A DNA stretch of 64,000 bases from Exiguobacterium sp. s48 (GCF_018617395.1 NZ_JACSKC010000001.1:248001-312000); one strand, 5' to 3'; counted from the stretch's first letter, positions 27,177 through 38,784 are shown. The notes: a model not told the origin generated them from the sequence alone. A program made the numbers and translations.

Positions 27177-29471
27177 ATGTACCATTCGAAGAAACAGTGG
27201 CTCTATCCGGAAACAAATCCGGACGACGTCACACGTTTACAAAACGAATTAAATATATCAGCACAACTCGCGACGTTGCTCGTACAGCGTGGACATCAAG
27301 ATGTAGAAGCGGCCAAGGCATTTTTATATGCCGAGGAAGAACTCGTCTTTCATGACCCGTATTTGTTTGAACAGATGGAAACAGTCGTATCCCGCATCAA
27401 GCAGGCGGCAGACGAGGGTGAGATGGTGCTCATCTATGGCGACTACGATGTCGATGGGGTCAGTGCCTCATCCGTCATGTGGCATGCGTTAACCGAAATC
27501 GGTGTCATGGCCGAGTGTTATATCCCGAACCGCTTCACGGAAGGATATGGACCGAACAAGGAAGCGTTCCAATGGGCGGCGAACGAAGGGTTCACCTTGG
27601 TCATCACAGTGGACTGTGGGATTTCAGGGATTGAAGAAGCGACACTCTTAAAAGACCTCGGTGTCGATTTGATCATCACCGACCACCACGAGCCGAAAGA
27701 AACATTGCCGGACGCGTATGCGATCATTCACCCGCACATCGACCCGAGATATCCATACGATAAACTCGCCGGTGCGGGGGTCGCCCTCAAAGTGGCACAC
27801 GCCGTTTTAGGAAGAATGCCAGAAGAACTCCTTGATTTGGCAGTACTCGGAACAATCGCTGACCTCGTCCCGTTAGACGGCGAAAACCGGTTGCTCGCGA
27901 AGAAAGGGATCGCTGCGCTCGAAGCGTCGAAGCGACCGGGTATTTTAGCGTTACGTGAAGTGTGTGGTCTTAGTGACAGCGTGTTGAACGAAGAATCGGT
28001 CGGTTTCGCGTTCGGTCCACGCATCAATGCGGCGGGTCGTCTCGATTCGGCGATGCCAGCCCTTCAGATGCTCCTTGCTGAACACGTCGAGGAAGCACTC
28101 GAACTTGCGAAACAGCTCGATAAGCAAAATAAGGAACGACAAGATATCGTCAAAACGATTACGGCTGAAGCGAAAGAACTCGTTGAAGCATCGATGACAG
28201 AGGATCGTGTACTCGTCGTCGCAAGTGAGAAATGGAACCCGGGTGTCGTTGGAATTGTTGCCTCTCGTCTCGTCGAAGCGTATTATCGTCCGGTCATTCT
28301 CCTTTGCCACGACCCGGAGACGGGCAAGGCGAAGGGGTCGGGTCGCTCGATTGATGGGTTTGACTTATTTAAAGAACTCTCAAAAAATGAAGACATCTTG
28401 CCGCACTTCGGAGGGCATCCGGCCGCTGCCGGGATGACGCTCCAGTCCGAGAATGTCGCCGAATTGCGTGAACGACTGAATCGCCAAGCGGAAGTGATTC
28501 CAGATGACGTATTCGTGCCCCGGGTCAACGTCGACTTAAAACTCTCGGTCAATGACGTTTCACTCGACCTGATTTCTGAAATCGCGAAACTGGCACCGTT
28601 CGGGATGGGCAACCCGTCTCCACGTGTCGTCGTCGCTGATGCGAAACTGCGTGACATTCGTCAAATCGGACGGGATGCGACACATTTGAAAGTACAGCTC
28701 GCCGGAGACAAGCGTGAACTCGACTGCATTGGGTTCGGGTTCGGACATGTCGTCTCAGAAATCTCACAGATGGCCCACATCTCAGTGATGGGGAGTCTCC
28801 AAGTGAATGAATGGAACGGGATGCGTAAGCCCCAGCTTATGATTCAAGATTTACGCGTCGATGATTTCCAAGTATTCGACTATCGAGGAAAGAAAAAGTC
28901 GCTACAAGAGCTGAAAGATTTGCCAAAAGAACAGACGTCGTTCTTATCGTTCCAAGGGACAGATGAGGAGTTCCCGCTACATGAAGGGGATGAACCGCTC
29001 AACCGATTTGTCGTCTTGCTCGATTTGCCTGACGATGAAGAAGTGCTTGCGGAAAAACTTCATGAAGGAATCGAGCGAATTTATTGCGCTTTCGGACAAG
29101 GAGACTCATTCTTTGAACGTCTCCCGTCTCGTGAGGATTTCCGAACGTATTATGTCCATATGGCGACATGCGAACGGAAAAATCTACGTGAGAACTTGAT
29201 TCGCCTATCGAAAGAGCGAAAATGGTCAAAAAATACGATTCAATTTATGCATCAAGTATTCTCTGAACTCGAATTTCTTGTTACAATGGAAGACGGACTG
29301 CCTGGAGTCAATCCAGAAGCACCGAAACGCGATTTGACCGAAGCGCCGTGCTATCAACGCCGGATTGGGCGCCAACAACTCGAAGAGCGTTTCGTATACG
29401 CGTCATTGGCGGAGCTCAAAGAGCGGTTACAATCGTTGCGATCGAACAAGATGCAGGAGGCATACACATAA
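27177..29471 (+). CDS. recJ: Single-stranded-DNA exonuclease RecJ
   Basis: A 5'-3' exonuclease of recombination and mismatch repair. The 764 residues hold the DHH core: [18 protein letters not shown] near residue 83, [21 protein letters not shown] near 162, and [13 protein letters not shown] near 282. A DHHA1 region ([43 protein letters not shown]) follows. The C-terminal extension of about 200 residues is typical of Bacillus RecJ. The frame is open upstream through the secF terminator, but the ATG at 27177 has TGGAGTGAAGG and a nearby promoter. apt starts 1 base after the stop. Confidence 0.95.
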   Translation: MYHSKKQWLYPETNPDDVTRLQNELNISAQLATLLVQRGHQDVEAAKAFLYAEEELVFHDPYLFEQMETVVSRIKQAADEGEMVLIYGDYDVDGVSASSVMWHALTEIGVMAECYIPNRFTEGYGPNKEAFQWAANEGFTLVITVDCGISGIEEATLLKDLGVDLIITDHHEPKETLPDAYAIIHPHIDPRYPYDKLAGAGVALKVAHAVLGRMPEELLDLAVLGTIADLVPLDGENRLLAKKGIAALEASKRPGILALREVCGLSDSVLNEESVGFAFGPRINAAGRLDSAMPALQMLLAEHVEEALELAKQLDKQNKERQDIVKTITAEAKELVEASMTEDRVLVVASEKWNPGVVGIVASRLVEAYYRPVILLCHDPETGKAKGSGRSIDGFDLFKELSKNEDILPHFGGHPAAAGMTLQSENVAELRERLNRQAEVIPDDVFVPRVNVDLKLSVNDVSLDLISEIAKLAPFGMGNPSPRVVVADAKLRDIRQIGRDATHLKVQLAGDKRELDCIGFGFGHVVSEISQMAHISVMGSLQVNEWNGMRKPQLMIQDLRVDDFQVFDYRGKKKSLQELKDLPKEQTSFLSFQGTDEEFPLHEGDEPLNRFVVLLDLPDDEEVLAEKLHEGIERIYCAFGQGDSFFERLPSREDFRTYYVHMATCERKNLRENLIRLSKERKWSKNTIQFMHQVFSELEFLVTMEDGLPGVNPEAPKRDLTEAPCYQRRIGRQQLEERFVYASLAELKERLQSLRSNKMQEAYT

Positions 29472-29472
29472 A

Positions 29473-29991
29473 ATGGATTTCAAACAGCATATTAAAGAAG
29501 TAGCAGATTATCCGAAGGAAGGCATTAGCTTCAAGGACATCACGTCACTTATGCAAAATGGCGAAGTCTACAAGAAGTCGGTAGATGAGCTCGTCGCTTA
29601 CGCACGTGAGCGTGGAGCAGAGTTAATCGCTGGACCGGAAGCGCGCGGATTCGTCGTCGGTTGTCCGGCAGCGTACGCACTCGAACTCGGATTTGTGCCT
29701 GTACGTAAAGAAGGAAAGTTACCACGTGAGACAGTTCGTGTATCATATGGTCTCGAGTACGGAACGGACATCTTAACGATGCACAAAGATTCAATCCAAC
29801 CTGGCCAACAAGTCGTCATCTTAGATGATTTGCTCGCGACAGGTGGTACGATTGAAGCGACCATCAAAATGATTGAGCAACTCGGCGGAGTTGTGGCAGG
29901 AATCGGGTTCTTGATCGAACTCGACGGACTCGGCGGACGTGAACGTCTCGAAGGATATGACGTGTTCTCACTCATCCGATACGAAGACTGA
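29473..29991 (+). CDS. apt: Adenine phosphoribosyltransferase
   Basis: Salvages adenine with PRPP to AMP. The 172 residues match the family: [20 protein letters not shown] at the start, [18 protein letters not shown], and the PRPP loop [20 protein letters not shown] near 115-134. The frame extends upstream inside recJ, but the ATG at 29473 gives the standard N-terminus; its ribosome site GGAGG is rather far, at 12 bases. The recJ-apt-relA order also occurs in B. subtilis. Confidence 0.97.
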   Translation: MDFKQHIKEVADYPKEGISFKDITSLMQNGEVYKKSVDELVAYARERGAELIAGPEARGFVVGCPAAYALELGFVPVRKEGKLPRETVRVSYGLEYGTDILTMHKDSIQPGQQVVILDDLLATGGTIEATIKMIEQLGGVVAGIGFLIELDGLGGRERLEGYDVFSLIRYED

Positions 29992-29997
29992 TTTTCG

Positions 29998-30025
29998 AAC
30001 GGGAAGCGACATGCTTCCCGTTTTT
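29998..30025 (+). terminator. Terminator after apt
   Basis: A 10-bp stem (AACGGGAAGC with GCTTCCCGTT), 5-base loop, T tail. Confidence 0.9.
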
Positions 30026-30057
30026 GAATAGTTTTTAAGGAAAATAACCGACAACCT

Positions 30058-30086
30058 TTGACAGGTCGTCAGATTTTTTCGATAAT
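30058..30086 (+). promoter_or_regulatory. Sigma-A promoter of relA
   Basis: TTGACA (30058-30063), 17 bp, GATAAT (30081-30086). It leaves a leader of about 90 bases before relA. Confidence 0.8.
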
Positions 30087-30181
30087 GGTTATAAAAATTA
30101 GAGAATCTTGAACATAAACTACTACCATGCTGCGACGAATCTGAGTCGATTGGAGCGGTAAGAAAAAGGGTGTCGAATGTT

Positions 30182-32371
30182 ATGACCAAAAAACAAATCG
30201 TAAGTATTGAGGATCTTCTCGACGCGCTCGGGGAGTATATGGGTGACGACGATATTGCCGAAGTGAAACGCGCTTACGAATACGCAAAACTTCATCATAC
30301 CGGTCAGTTCCGACGTTCGGGCGAGCCCTATATCCTCCATCCGGTCCAAGTGGCCGGCATTCTCGTTGACATCGGCTTAGATGCCACGACGATTATCGGA
30401 GCGCTCTTACATGACGTTGTCGAAGATACGGATATTTCGTTACAGCAATTGACGGAAGACTTCGGTCCGGAAGTGGCCATGCTCGTCGATGGGGTTACGA
30501 AACTTGGTAAGATCAAATATAAATCGAAAAAAGAAGAACTCGCCGAGAATCATCGGAAGATGATTATCGCCATGGCGGAAGATGTGCGCGTCATCTTGAT
30601 TAAACTCGCTGACCGCCTCCATAACATGCGGACCCTTCAGCATATGCCGAAAGAGAAGCAAGTTCAAAAGGCAGAAGAAACGCTTGAAATCTTCGCCCCA
30701 CTCGCACACCGGATGGGGATTTCGACGATTAAGTGGGAGCTCGAAGATATTTCATTACGTTATATCAACCCGCAGCAATACTACAAAATCGTCTCGATGA
30801 TGAAACAGAAACGAACGGAACGGGAAGCACTCGTTACCTCTGTCATCACGGAAGTGAACGAAGTGCTCGAAGATGTGCATATCGATGCCGATGTGAACGG
30901 CCGACCGAAACATATCTATTCCATCTACAACAAGATGGTGAAGCATAAAAAAGAATTCAATGAAATTTACGATTTGATGGCGGTCCGCATTATCGTCGAC
31001 TCGATTCGTGATTGTTATGCGGTGCTTGGCATCATCCACACGCAATACAAGCCGATGCCAGGACGCTTCAAAGATTATATCGCTATGCCGAAACCGAACA
31101 TGTACCAGTCGCTCCATACGACCGTGATCGGTCCGAAAGGTGAACCGCTCGAAGTCCAGATTCGAACGAAAGACATGCATTTCATCGCCGAATTCGGGAT
31201 CGCGGCACACTGGGCGTATAAAGAAGGGAAGAACGTTTCGACGAACGGATTTGACGAGAAAATCGCTCATCTTCGCGAAATCCTTGAACTTCAAAAAGAT
31301 ACGACCGATGCCGAGGAATTCATGGAGTCGCTTAAAGTCGATTTCTTTAGCGACATGTTGTATGTGTTCACACCAAAAGGGGACGTATTCGAATTGCCGA
31401 AAGGCTCTGTCCCGATCGATTACGCGTACCGGATCCATACGGAGATCGGCCATCGGATGACGGGGGCAAAAGTGAACGGTCGAATGGTGCCGCTCGACTA
31501 CAAACTCGAGACGGGTGACATCATTGAAATCATTACGTCGAAGCACAGTTATGGTCCGAGCAAGGACTGGTTGAAACTCGCTGTTTCGAGTCAGGCGAAG
31601 AACAAGATTCGTCAATGGTTCAAACGTCAACAGCGTGAAGAGAACGTCGAGAAAGGGAAAGATCTCGTCGAGGCAGAAATCAAGAAACTAGGTTTCGAAC
31701 CGAAAGAGATTATCGATGAGCCGGCACTCAGTATCGTCGTCGAGAAGTTCAACTTCGGGAACGAGGAAGAGATGTATGCCGCTGTCGGTTACCAAGGTAT
31801 CACAGCCGCTCAAGTCGCACATAAATTGACGGAGAAGCAGCGGAAAGAACCGAAGCTCGAACTGTCTGAAGCCATCAGCGAATTAAAAGTCAGTCAGGCA
31901 CCGAAGAAGAAAACGACGGAAGCGGGTGTGACGGTCAAAGGGATCGACAATATGCTCGTTCGCATGAGCCGTTGCTGTAACCCGGTCCCGGGAGACGAAA
32001 TCGTCGGGTATATCACCCGTGGACGTGGCGTCTCGATTCACCGGAAAGACTGCTTGAACATCGTCAACGAACAACACCCGGAGCGTCTTCTTGATGTCGA
32101 ATGGGAAGTTGGACAGGCGAAAGAGAAGAACTATAACGTCGATATCGAGATTACGGGATATGATCGTTCAGGTCTCTTGAACGACGTCCTTCAAGCGGTA
32201 TCGGCGACGAATACGAATATCGTGGCCGTCAGTGGTCGGGGCGACCAAAACAAACAAGCTCGCATCTCGATGACGATCTCGATTCCGAACGTGAATCACT
32301 TACAGAAAGTCGTCGAGCGCATCAAACAAATCTCAGACGTGTATTCGGTCAGCCGAGTCATGATGACGTGA
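30182..32371 (+). CDS. relA: Bifunctional (p)ppGpp synthetase/hydrolase Rel
   Basis: Makes and degrades the alarmone (p)ppGpp under amino-acid starvation. The 729 residues show an HD hydrolase domain with intact metal motif LLHDVVEDT near residue 77. A synthetase domain near 240-350 contains [20 protein letters not shown]; the RFKD sequence is the form seen in bifunctional enzymes. A TGS domain ([20 protein letters not shown]) lies near 395, then a helical/zinc-finger region ([16 protein letters not shown]) and a C-terminal ACT domain. The frame opens at a GTG at 30170, but the ATG at 30182 is better spaced from AAAGGG. Confidence 0.96.
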   Translation: MTKKQIVSIEDLLDALGEYMGDDDIAEVKRAYEYAKLHHTGQFRRSGEPYILHPVQVAGILVDIGLDATTIIGALLHDVVEDTDISLQQLTEDFGPEVAMLVDGVTKLGKIKYKSKKEELAENHRKMIIAMAEDVRVILIKLADRLHNMRTLQHMPKEKQVQKAEETLEIFAPLAHRMGISTIKWELEDISLRYINPQQYYKIVSMMKQKRTEREALVTSVITEVNEVLEDVHIDADVNGRPKHIYSIYNKMVKHKKEFNEIYDLMAVRIIVDSIRDCYAVLGIIHTQYKPMPGRFKDYIAMPKPNMYQSLHTTVIGPKGEPLEVQIRTKDMHFIAEFGIAAHWAYKEGKNVSTNGFDEKIAHLREILELQKDTTDAEEFMESLKVDFFSDMLYVFTPKGDVFELPKGSVPIDYAYRIHTEIGHRMTGAKVNGRMVPLDYKLETGDIIEIITSKHSYGPSKDWLKLAVSSQAKNKIRQWFKRQQREENVEKGKDLVEAEIKKLGFEPKEIIDEPALSIVVEKFNFGNEEEMYAAVGYQGITAAQVAHKLTEKQRKEPKLELSEAISELKVSQAPKKKTTEAGVTVKGIDNMLVRMSRCCNPVPGDEIVGYITRGRGVSIHRKDCLNIVNEQHPERLLDVEWEVGQAKEKNYNVDIEITGYDRSGLLNDVLQAVSATNTNIVAVSGRGDQNKQARISMTISIPNVNHLQKVVERIKQISDVYSVSRVMMT

Positions 32372-32387
32372 CGAAAGGAAGAGGAAC

Positions 32388-32831
32388 GTGCGTGTATTAT
32401 TGCAACGAGTGAAAGAAGCATCAGTCACAGTCGAGGAAGAAGTCGTCGGGGCAATCAACGCCGGATACTTGCTTCTCGTCGGTGTGACACATGAAGACAC
32501 AGAAGAGGAAGTGAACTGGCTCGCCGACAAGGTGACCGGGCTTCGCGTCTTCGAGGACGATCAAGAAAAGATGAACTTATCGATTCAAGATGTGTCCGGT
32601 CAAATTTTGTCTGTTTCTCAATTCACGCTCTATGGGGACACGATGAAAGGACGGCGACCCGCTTTCACAAAGGCCGCAAAACCGGACATGGCCGAGACGC
32701 TCTATGAAAAATTCAACGAGCGGTTGCGGTCGAATGGACTCGTTGTCGAGACGGGGCGCTTCGGTGCGATGATGGACGTCGCACTCGTCAATGACGGACC
32801 GGTCACACTCATGCTCGAAAAAAACGCTTGA
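32388..32831 (+). CDS. dtd: D-aminoacyl-tRNA deacylase
   Basis: Hydrolyses D-amino acids (and glycine) mischarged on tRNA. The 147 residues carry the two active-site signatures [12 protein letters not shown] near residue 76 and [10 protein letters not shown] near the C-terminus, and begin [18 protein letters not shown]. The start is a GTG behind AAAGGAAGAGG. It follows relA by 16 bases, as in many Firmicutes, so it is co-transcribed with relA. Confidence 0.96.
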   Translation: MRVLLQRVKEASVTVEEEVVGAINAGYLLLVGVTHEDTEEEVNWLADKVTGLRVFEDDQEKMNLSIQDVSGQILSVSQFTLYGDTMKGRRPAFTKAAKPDMAETLYEKFNERLRSNGLVVETGRFGAMMDVALVNDGPVTLMLEKNA

Positions 32832-32857
32832 CAGATGCCGGCTTGATTCGGCATCAT
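32828..32857 (+). promoter_or_regulatory. Probable promoter of the hisS-aspS T-box transcript
   Basis: A perfect TTGACA (32828-32833) overlaps the dtd stop codon. The best -10 is CATCAT at 32852-32857 (18-bp spacer, 4 of 6 positions). It overlaps a 7-bp hairpin (32834-32855) that may help end dtd transcription. Confidence 0.5.
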
Positions 32858-32863
32858 GAAGCA

Positions 32864-33121
32864 TATAGTCAAACACCTATGATAAAGAAGAGTACGGTCA
32901 ACCCACCAGCAAAGAGAGCGATGCCTTGGCTGAAAGCATCGACTGGATGATGACCCGAACGACACTTTGGAGGTGCTCCCTTGAAAATGAGTAGGGGGAG
33001 CCGTCTCATCGGGCGTTAACCGATTTCGAGTGGCAGAGTTTCAAGTAATGGCTCTGCAACGAGGGTGGTACCACGGGAAACTTACACAGGCTCTCGTCCC
33101 TTTGCGGACGAGGGTCTTTTT
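32864..33121 (+). ncRNA. T-box riboswitch controlling hisS-aspS
   Basis: A tRNA-sensing leader that lets transcription continue when uncharged tRNA accumulates. The T-box core AGGGTGGTACCACG lies at 33062-33075. Stem I begins near GATAAAGAAGAGTA (32881-32894). The terminator stem CTCGTCC/GGACGAG (33093-33112) is followed by T residues. The likely specifier region on the 3' side of stem I reads GAACGACAC (32957-32965). It holds an Asp codon GAC at 32961 and an overlapping His codon CAC at 32963, matching the two enzymes encoded downstream. Confidence 0.93.
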
Positions 33122-33146
33122 GTATTTTTTTAAGGAGGGAAATGTG

Positions 33147-34430
33147 ATGATGAAAGCACCACGCGGTACACAAGACCTGCTTCCGGGCACGGTCGAGACG
33201 TGGCAATATGTCGAAGAAAAACTTCGCGACATGAGCGCCCGTTACAACTATAAAGAGATCCGCACACCAATCTTTGAAACGACGAACCTGTTCACACGCA
33301 GTGTCGGGGAAACGACAGACATCGTACAAAAAGAGATGTTCACGCTCGTGAAGAAAGGGAAAGACGAGTACACGCTTCGCCCAGAAGGGACGGCATCTGT
33401 CGTTCGTGCGTTCGTGACGAACAAACTGTTCGGAAATCCGGACCAACCGACGAAGCTCTACTATATGGGACCGATGTTCCGCTACGAGCGCCCACAAAAA
33501 GGCCGCTTCCGTCAGCTTCACCAATACGGTGTCGAAGCGATCGGCAGTAGCGACCCGGCCGTTGACGCTGAGGTCATCAGCCTCGCCTACTCGATCTACA
33601 AGTCGTTTGGACTTCAGAAAATCAAAGTCGTCGTCAACTCGCTTGGGGACGCGGAAAGCCGCAACGCCCACCGCGATGCGCTCATCCGTCACTTCGAGCC
33701 GGTGGCAGGCGAACTTTGCCAAGATTGCCAATCACGTCTTTACAAGAATCCGCTTCGCATCTTGGATTGTAAGGTCGACCGCGATCACCCGTCGATGAAG
33801 ACAGCGCCGTCGATCCTTGAATATTTGAACGAAGAGTCGAAAGCCTACTTCGACCAAGTGCTCGCACAACTCGATGCACTCGGCGTCGCCTACGAAGTCG
33901 ATCCGACACTCGTTCGTGGACTCGATTACTATACGCACACGGCGTTTGAAATCATGTCCGAGGCAGAAGGGTTCGGAGCCATCACGACACTTTGTGGCGG
34001 TGGACGCTACAACGGTCTCGTACAGGATATCGGTGGACCGGACATGCCGGGAATCGGTTTTGGGATCGGGTTGGAGCGCCTCATCCTCGCATTGGAGAAT
34101 GAAGGAGTCTTACCTGAACTCGAGACAGGACTTGATGTCTTCATCGTCGCGCAAGGCGAGAAAGAAGTCGAATTGACGGCGACACGCCTCTTGCAACTCC
34201 TTCGCATGGAAGGGTTCAAGGCTGATCGTGATTACCAAGGACGCAAGTTCAAAGGACAATTCAAACAGGCGGACCGCCTGAAAGCCAAATTCACAGTCAT
34301 CTTGGGGGATGACGAAGTCGAACGTGGGGCAGCCGCCTTGAAAGATATGACGACTGGTGAACAAGTCGATGTGCCACTCTCGGCCGTCGCAGACAAAATT
34401 CGTGAACTATCGGAAGGAGCAGGACAATGA
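33147..34430 (+). CDS. hisS: Histidyl-tRNA synthetase
   Basis: A class II aminoacyl-tRNA synthetase charging tRNA-His. The 427-residue enzyme has [12 protein letters not shown] at the start, motif 2 in [21 protein letters not shown] near residue 108-128, the histidine motifs [14 protein letters not shown] and [10 protein letters not shown], and motif 3 [17 protein letters not shown]-terminal anticodon-binding domain starts near 325. The frame reads through the T-box upstream, but the tandem ATG at 33147/33150 follows a perfect TAAGGAGG. aspS overlaps the stop. Confidence 0.98.
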   Translation: MMKAPRGTQDLLPGTVETWQYVEEKLRDMSARYNYKEIRTPIFETTNLFTRSVGETTDIVQKEMFTLVKKGKDEYTLRPEGTASVVRAFVTNKLFGNPDQPTKLYYMGPMFRYERPQKGRFRQLHQYGVEAIGSSDPAVDAEVISLAYSIYKSFGLQKIKVVVNSLGDAESRNAHRDALIRHFEPVAGELCQDCQSRLYKNPLRILDCKVDRDHPSMKTAPSILEYLNEESKAYFDQVLAQLDALGVAYEVDPTLVRGLDYYTHTAFEIMSEAEGFGAITTLCGGGRYNGLVQDIGGPDMPGIGFGIGLERLILALENEGVLPELETGLDVFIVAQGEKEVELTATRLLQLLRMEGFKADRDYQGRKFKGQFKQADRLKAKFTVILGDDEVERGAAALKDMTTGEQVDVPLSAVADKIRELSEGAGQ

Positions 34431-36199
34431 TCGGACGCACACATATGAACGGCCGCGTGACAGAGTCACTCATCGGCCAAGAAGTACAATTAAAAGGATG
34501 GGTACAAAAACGTCGTGACCTCGGTGGACTCATCTTCATCGACCTTCGTGACCGCACTGGGATCGTCCAAGTCGTCGTTCGCCCAGAAAATGAAGCAGTC
34601 CACAAGCTCGCAGAAACGATTCGGAGCGAGTATGTCCTCGACGTGAAAGGAACGGTTCTCGAGCGTGAGAACAAGAACCCGAACATGCCGACAGGAAACA
34701 TCGAAGTCATCGCTTCAGAAATCAACATCTTGAACACGGCGAAGATGACACCAATCCCGATTGGTGATGAAGCGGAAAACGTCTCAGAAGACCTTCGCCT
34801 CAAGTACCGTTACCTCGACCTTCGTCGTCCAGCGCTTCAAGAGACGTTCCGTCTCCGCTCGAAGACGTCAAACACAATCCGTAACTTCTTGACGGAGCAG
34901 GAGTTCCTCGAAGTCGAAACGCCGATTTTGACAAAGTCGACACCAGAAGGCGCACGTGACTATCTCGTCCCGAGCCGTGTTCATGGTGGTGAGTTCTACG
35001 CACTTCCGCAATCACCACAGCTCTTCAAACAGTTGCTCATGGTCGCAGGATTTGACCGTTACTTCCAAATCGCGCGCTGCTTCCGTGACGAAGACCTTCG
35101 TGCAGACCGTCAACCTGAATTCACGCAAGTCGACATCGAGACGAGCTTCATGGACATCGAAGACTTGATGGCGATGATGGAATCGATGATGGGACAAGTC
35201 ATGGAATCGACGCTCGGTCGTACGGACACACCAGCGAAATTCGAGCGTATGACACACGCGGAAGCGATGCGTCGTTTCGGTTCAGATAAACCGGACACGC
35301 GTTTCGGCCTCGAACTCATCGACGTGGCTGATGCTGTGAAAGGAGCCGGATTCAAAGTGTTTGACGCCGCACTCGAATCAAACGGACAAGTCAAAGCGAT
35401 CAACGTTAAAGGTGAGGCGGACAACTTCTCACGTAAAGACATCGATAAGCTTCAAGAATTCACAGCGGTTTACGGTGCGAAAGGTCTCGCATGGCTCAAA
35501 GTGACAGCGGAAGGCTTGAACGGTCCAATCGCGAAATTCTTCGACGAAACGTACGCACAGAAGTTGATCGAAGCAACGAATGCAGAAGCAGGTGACCTTC
35601 TCCTCTTCGTCGCATCAAAACCAACTGTCGTCGCCGACAGCCTTGGCGCACTCCGCGTCAAACTCGGACACGAACTTGGTCTCATCGATGAGACGAAGTT
35701 CAACTTCCTATGGGTGACAGACTTCCCACTCGTGACGTTTGAAGAAGAAGATGGTCGCTTCTATGCGAACCACCACCCGTTCACGATGCCAAACCGTGAA
35801 GACCTTCACCTGCTCGAAACAGACCCGGCAAGCGTACGCGCCATCGCGTATGACCTCGTCTTGAACGGTTACGAGCTCGGTGGCGGTTCACAGCGTATTT
35901 ACGAGCGTGACATCCAGGAGCGTATGTTCAAATTGCTCGGCTTCACGCAAGAAGAAGCAGTTGAACAGTTCGGATTCTTACTCGAAGCGTTCGAATACGG
36001 TACACCACCGCACGCGGGAATCGCACTCGGTCTCGACCGTCTCGTCATGATTCTTGCAGGTCGTTCGAACCTTCGTGACACGATTGCCTTCCCGAAAACG
36101 GCTTCGGCAAGCGACTTGCTCACGCAAGCACCGAGCCCGGTCGCGGACGCACAACTTGAAGAGTTATCGATTCGTACGGCAGTAAAAGAGAAGAAATAA
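34427..36199 (+). CDS. aspS: Aspartyl-tRNA synthetase
   Basis: A class II synthetase charging tRNA-Asp. The 590 residues begin with an OB-fold anticodon domain ([20 protein letters not shown]). The catalytic core contains [33 protein letters not shown] and [20 protein letters not shown] insertion, typical of bacterial AspRS, lies at about 290-415. The ATG overlaps the hisS stop (ATGA), so the two are translationally coupled and share the T-box. A strong terminator follows. Confidence 0.98.
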   Translation: MIGRTHMNGRVTESLIGQEVQLKGWVQKRRDLGGLIFIDLRDRTGIVQVVVRPENEAVHKLAETIRSEYVLDVKGTVLERENKNPNMPTGNIEVIASEINILNTAKMTPIPIGDEAENVSEDLRLKYRYLDLRRPALQETFRLRSKTSNTIRNFLTEQEFLEVETPILTKSTPEGARDYLVPSRVHGGEFYALPQSPQLFKQLLMVAGFDRYFQIARCFRDEDLRADRQPEFTQVDIETSFMDIEDLMAMMESMMGQVMESTLGRTDTPAKFERMTHAEAMRRFGSDKPDTRFGLELIDVADAVKGAGFKVFDAALESNGQVKAINVKGEADNFSRKDIDKLQEFTAVYGAKGLAWLKVTAEGLNGPIAKFFDETYAQKLIEATNAEAGDLLLFVASKPTVVADSLGALRVKLGHELGLIDETKFNFLWVTDFPLVTFEEEDGRFYANHHPFTMPNREDLHLLETDPASVRAIAYDLVLNGYELGGGSQRIYERDIQERMFKLLGFTQEEAVEQFGFLLEAFEYGTPPHAGIALGLDRLVMILAGRSNLRDTIAFPKTASASDLLTQAPSPVADAQLEELSIRTAVKEKK

Positions 36200-36204
36200 G
36201 CACA

Positions 36205-36240
36205 AAAAAACGAGGGTTGCCATGGCAATCCTCGTTTTTT
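36205..36240 (+). terminator. Terminator after aspS
   Basis: ACGAGGGTTGCC pairs with GGCAATCCTCGT (one G-T), with A-rich and T-rich flanks. It may act on both strands. Confidence 0.9.
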
Positions 36241-36305
36241 GTATGTGTGAAACGGATTTTGGATTCAACACGATGGTAGAAATTTAATTGGAACACATCC
36301 ACTTA

Positions 36306-36503
36306 TTAACGTTTATCCTCTTCTCGTTGCATATATTTTGCTGTCCGCTGCAACGCAAATCCGAAGGCAAACAGCGAGGCGATGACGGCGGACATCGAAT
36401 AGACCGAATCGATGAATGCCAGATAGATTCCGAACAGTCCAAGACCGAAACTCAATAAGAAGAGAATGAGTAGTCTCGGATGTTGTTTCAACGTCTGTTT
36501 CAT
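36306..36503 (-). CDS. Small membrane protein of unknown function
   Basis: A 65-residue protein with two hydrophobic helices (LLILFLLSFGLGLFGIYLAF and SAVIASLFAFGFALQ) and a charged C-terminus (YMQREEDKR). The ATG at 36503 overlaps the stop of the gene before it (ATGA), which indicates translational coupling and decides the start over a TTG at 36527. No family was recognised. Confidence 0.7.
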   Translation of the reverse strand: MKQTLKQHPRLLILFLLSFGLGLFGIYLAFIDSVYSMSAVIASLFAFGFALQRTAKYMQREEDKR

Positions 36504-36850
36504 CGGCTCGGGACGTTCAACTGGCAACCCGTGCCGTCCGTCACGAGAAGATTCGAATTGAACACTTGCCCGTCACTTTTCAAGACGAGCGTACGACGGT
36601 CTTCGAGGAAGTCGATTTTCATCTGTTCGTCTAAAAACACTTTCGTCCAGTTTTTGATTAAGATTGGCCCAAGATTCGAGTCGATTTCGACGTCTTCTGG
36701 AGTCGTCTCTGTGACGTATCGAATTTCAAAGATTCCACTGTTCCCACAGCCGCAACCTTCCGTCTCATAGAAAAGGTGCATCTGTCCCTTTCGTTCGCCT
36801 TTCAATGACTCGATTCGTTCGAGCGCGCGTTCTGTAATGTGTACATGCAT
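36500..36850 (-). CDS. Iron-sulfur cluster biosynthesis family protein (YqkB-like)
   Basis: A 116-residue HesB/IscA-fold relative of B. subtilis YqkB. It starts MHVHITERALERIESL and has a cysteine-rich CGCGNSGIFEIRYV segment near residue 34 and a single late cysteine in TGCQLNVPSR. The canonical IscA set of three cysteines in C-x(n)-CxC is not present in the usual order, so a true scaffold role is uncertain. AAGGAGTG supports the ATG at 36850; a GTG three codons earlier is possible. It is coupled to the small membrane protein downstream. Confidence 0.75.
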   Translation of the reverse strand: MHVHITERALERIESLKGERKGQMHLFYETEGCGCGNSGIFEIRYVTETTPEDVEIDSNLGPILIKNWTKVFLDEQMKIDFLEDRRTLVLKSDGQVFNSNLLVTDGTGCQLNVPSR

Positions 36851-36970
36851 GTGTATCACTCCTTATCTTCATTATACGCCGATTGAAAAAAGAATGAAAA
36901 AGGGATGCATCCTGTTTTCCACCTTTCGGAAAAAAGCGTACACTTAGAGTGTTGAGAAGGGGGAAAGAGA

Positions 36971-38683
36971 ATGATTTCACGTTTTTTTAGTTATTATCGG
37001 CCACATAAAAAGCTATTTATCCTCGATTTTTCATTCGCAATTCTCGTCGGATTGCTTGAACTCGGATTTCCGCTCGCCGTTCAATGGTTCATCGACGACT
37101 TGTTGCCGGGTGGGGAATGGAACTGGATTATCATCGTCAGCATTGGTCTATTGATTCTATACATACTGGCCATGATGATGCAGTACGTCGTCAACTACTG
37201 GGGACATAAGCTCGGGATCAACATCGAGACGGACATGCGGGAAGAGTTGTTCACGCATATCCATAAACAGTCGTTCCGCTTCTTTGATAATCATAAGACC
37301 GGACATTTGATGAGCCGGGTCACGAACGACTTGTTCGATATCGGGGAAGTGGCGCACCACGGACCCGAAGACTTCTTTATCGCCATCATGACGTTGCTCG
37401 GGGCGTTCGGGATCATGTTCTCGATTGACCCGGAACTCGCACTCGTCACCGTTGTCGCGGTACCGTTCCTGATCATCATGATCACGTATGCGAATAAGAA
37501 CATGAACAAGGCGTGGCAAAAGATGTACACGAACATCGGGGAAGTGAACGCGCGCGTCGAGGACAGTGTGTCCGGGGCACGCGTTGTCCAATCGTTTACG
37601 AACGAGGCGTTCGAGATTGGACGTTTCCAAAAAGACAACAACTTCTATCGCGGCTCAAAGATTGAAGCGTATCGCGTCATGAGTACGTCACTCGCAGGTA
37701 TCTATATCACGACGCGTCTCATGACGTTGCTCGTCCTCGTCTACGGGGCGTACTTAACGTACGAAGGACAATTATCGTACGGACAACTCGTCGGGTTCAT
37801 CTTGTACATGAACTTACTCATCAAGCCGATCGAAAAGATCACGGCGCTTCTCGAGATGTATCCGAAAGGGATGGCCGGGTTCAAACGTTTCACGCAGTTG
37901 CTCGATGAAGAGCCAGACATCGAGAACAGTGCGAATGCGATTGAAGTCGAGATGTTGAAGGGCGATATCGTCTTTGACGACGTCTCGTTTGGCTACTCGG
38001 ACTACCGCCAAGTGTTGACGGATATTGACTTGTCGATCAAGGCAGGGACAACCGTGGCCTTGGTCGGAACGAGCGGGGCAGGGAAGACGACCATCTGTTC
38101 ACTCATTCCTCGCTTTTACGATGTCACGAAGGGTGCCATCTCGATTGACGGGTTGGACATCCGGGACATGACGAAAGAGAGCTTACGTCGCCAAATCGGA
38201 ATCGTGCAACAAGACGTCTTCTTGTTTGCGGGAACGCTACGGGAAAATATTGCGTACGGAAAGCTCGATGCGACCGATACCGACATCATGCATGCGGTCG
38301 AGAAAGCACATCTCGGGACGCTCGTCGAAGAACTCGAGCACGGCCTCGACACACAGATCGGGGAACGTGGATTGAAGCTTTCGGGTGGTCAAAAACAACG
38401 CATCGCCATTGCGCGCATGTTCTTGAAGAATCCACCGATTTTAATTCTCGATGAGGCGACCTCGGCGCTCGATACGGAGACCGAGGCGATCATTCAAGAT
38501 TCATTAAATGAACTGGCGGCGAATCGAACGACGCTCATCATCGCCCACCGTTTAGCGACAGTAAAGAATGCCGATCGGATTCTCGTTGTGACGGCGGAAG
38601 GAATCGTAGAAGACGGAACGCATGAAGAACTTAGCCAAAAAGGCGGCGTCTTCACGAACTTGTTACAACGTCAACAACTATAA
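36971..38683 (+). CDS. ABC exporter, fused membrane and ATPase domains
   Basis: A 570-residue half-transporter that would work as a dimer. Six membrane helices occupy about 1-315. The ATPase domain has Walker A VGTSGAGKTTICSL near residue 360, Q-loop IGIVQQDVFLF, signature LSGGQKQRIAIARMF near 470, Walker B PILILDEATSALD and switch IIAHRLATV. It resembles the multidrug/lipid type (BmrA, YknU, MsbA group); the substrate is not evident. It is monocistronic, with its own GAGAAGGGGG site upstream and a terminator downstream. Confidence 0.92.
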   Translation: MISRFFSYYRPHKKLFILDFSFAILVGLLELGFPLAVQWFIDDLLPGGEWNWIIIVSIGLLILYILAMMMQYVVNYWGHKLGINIETDMREELFTHIHKQSFRFFDNHKTGHLMSRVTNDLFDIGEVAHHGPEDFFIAIMTLLGAFGIMFSIDPELALVTVVAVPFLIIMITYANKNMNKAWQKMYTNIGEVNARVEDSVSGARVVQSFTNEAFEIGRFQKDNNFYRGSKIEAYRVMSTSLAGIYITTRLMTLLVLVYGAYLTYEGQLSYGQLVGFILYMNLLIKPIEKITALLEMYPKGMAGFKRFTQLLDEEPDIENSANAIEVEMLKGDIVFDDVSFGYSDYRQVLTDIDLSIKAGTTVALVGTSGAGKTTICSLIPRFYDVTKGAISIDGLDIRDMTKESLRRQIGIVQQDVFLFAGTLRENIAYGKLDATDTDIMHAVEKAHLGTLVEELEHGLDTQIGERGLKLSGGQKQRIAIARMFLKNPPILILDEATSALDTETEAIIQDSLNELAANRTTLIIAHRLATVKNADRILVVTAEGIVEDGTHEELSQKGGVFTNLLQRQQL

Positions 38684-38687
38684 ATCA

Positions 38688-38717
38688 AGGGCTGCCTGGT
38701 AGAGGGTGGCCCTTTTT
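38688..38717 (+). terminator. Terminator after the ABC exporter gene
   Basis: AGGGCTGCC pairs with GGTGGCCCT (two G-T pairs), 8-base loop, T tail. Confidence 0.8.
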
Positions 38718-38784
38718 GGCGTGATAACAGCATTTCGTGGGTAAATACATATGGATGAGCGAAAGAGAAGGAGGAAGATACACC

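Noticed and set aside
30755-31630. 291-codon minus-strand frame inside relA
   Set aside because: It is fully antisense to conserved Rel domains, has no ribosome site, and its residues follow the codon pattern of the opposite strand.
33006-33731. 241-codon minus-strand frame opposite the T-box and hisS
   Set aside because: It covers a T-box and a class II synthetase core; a shadow only.
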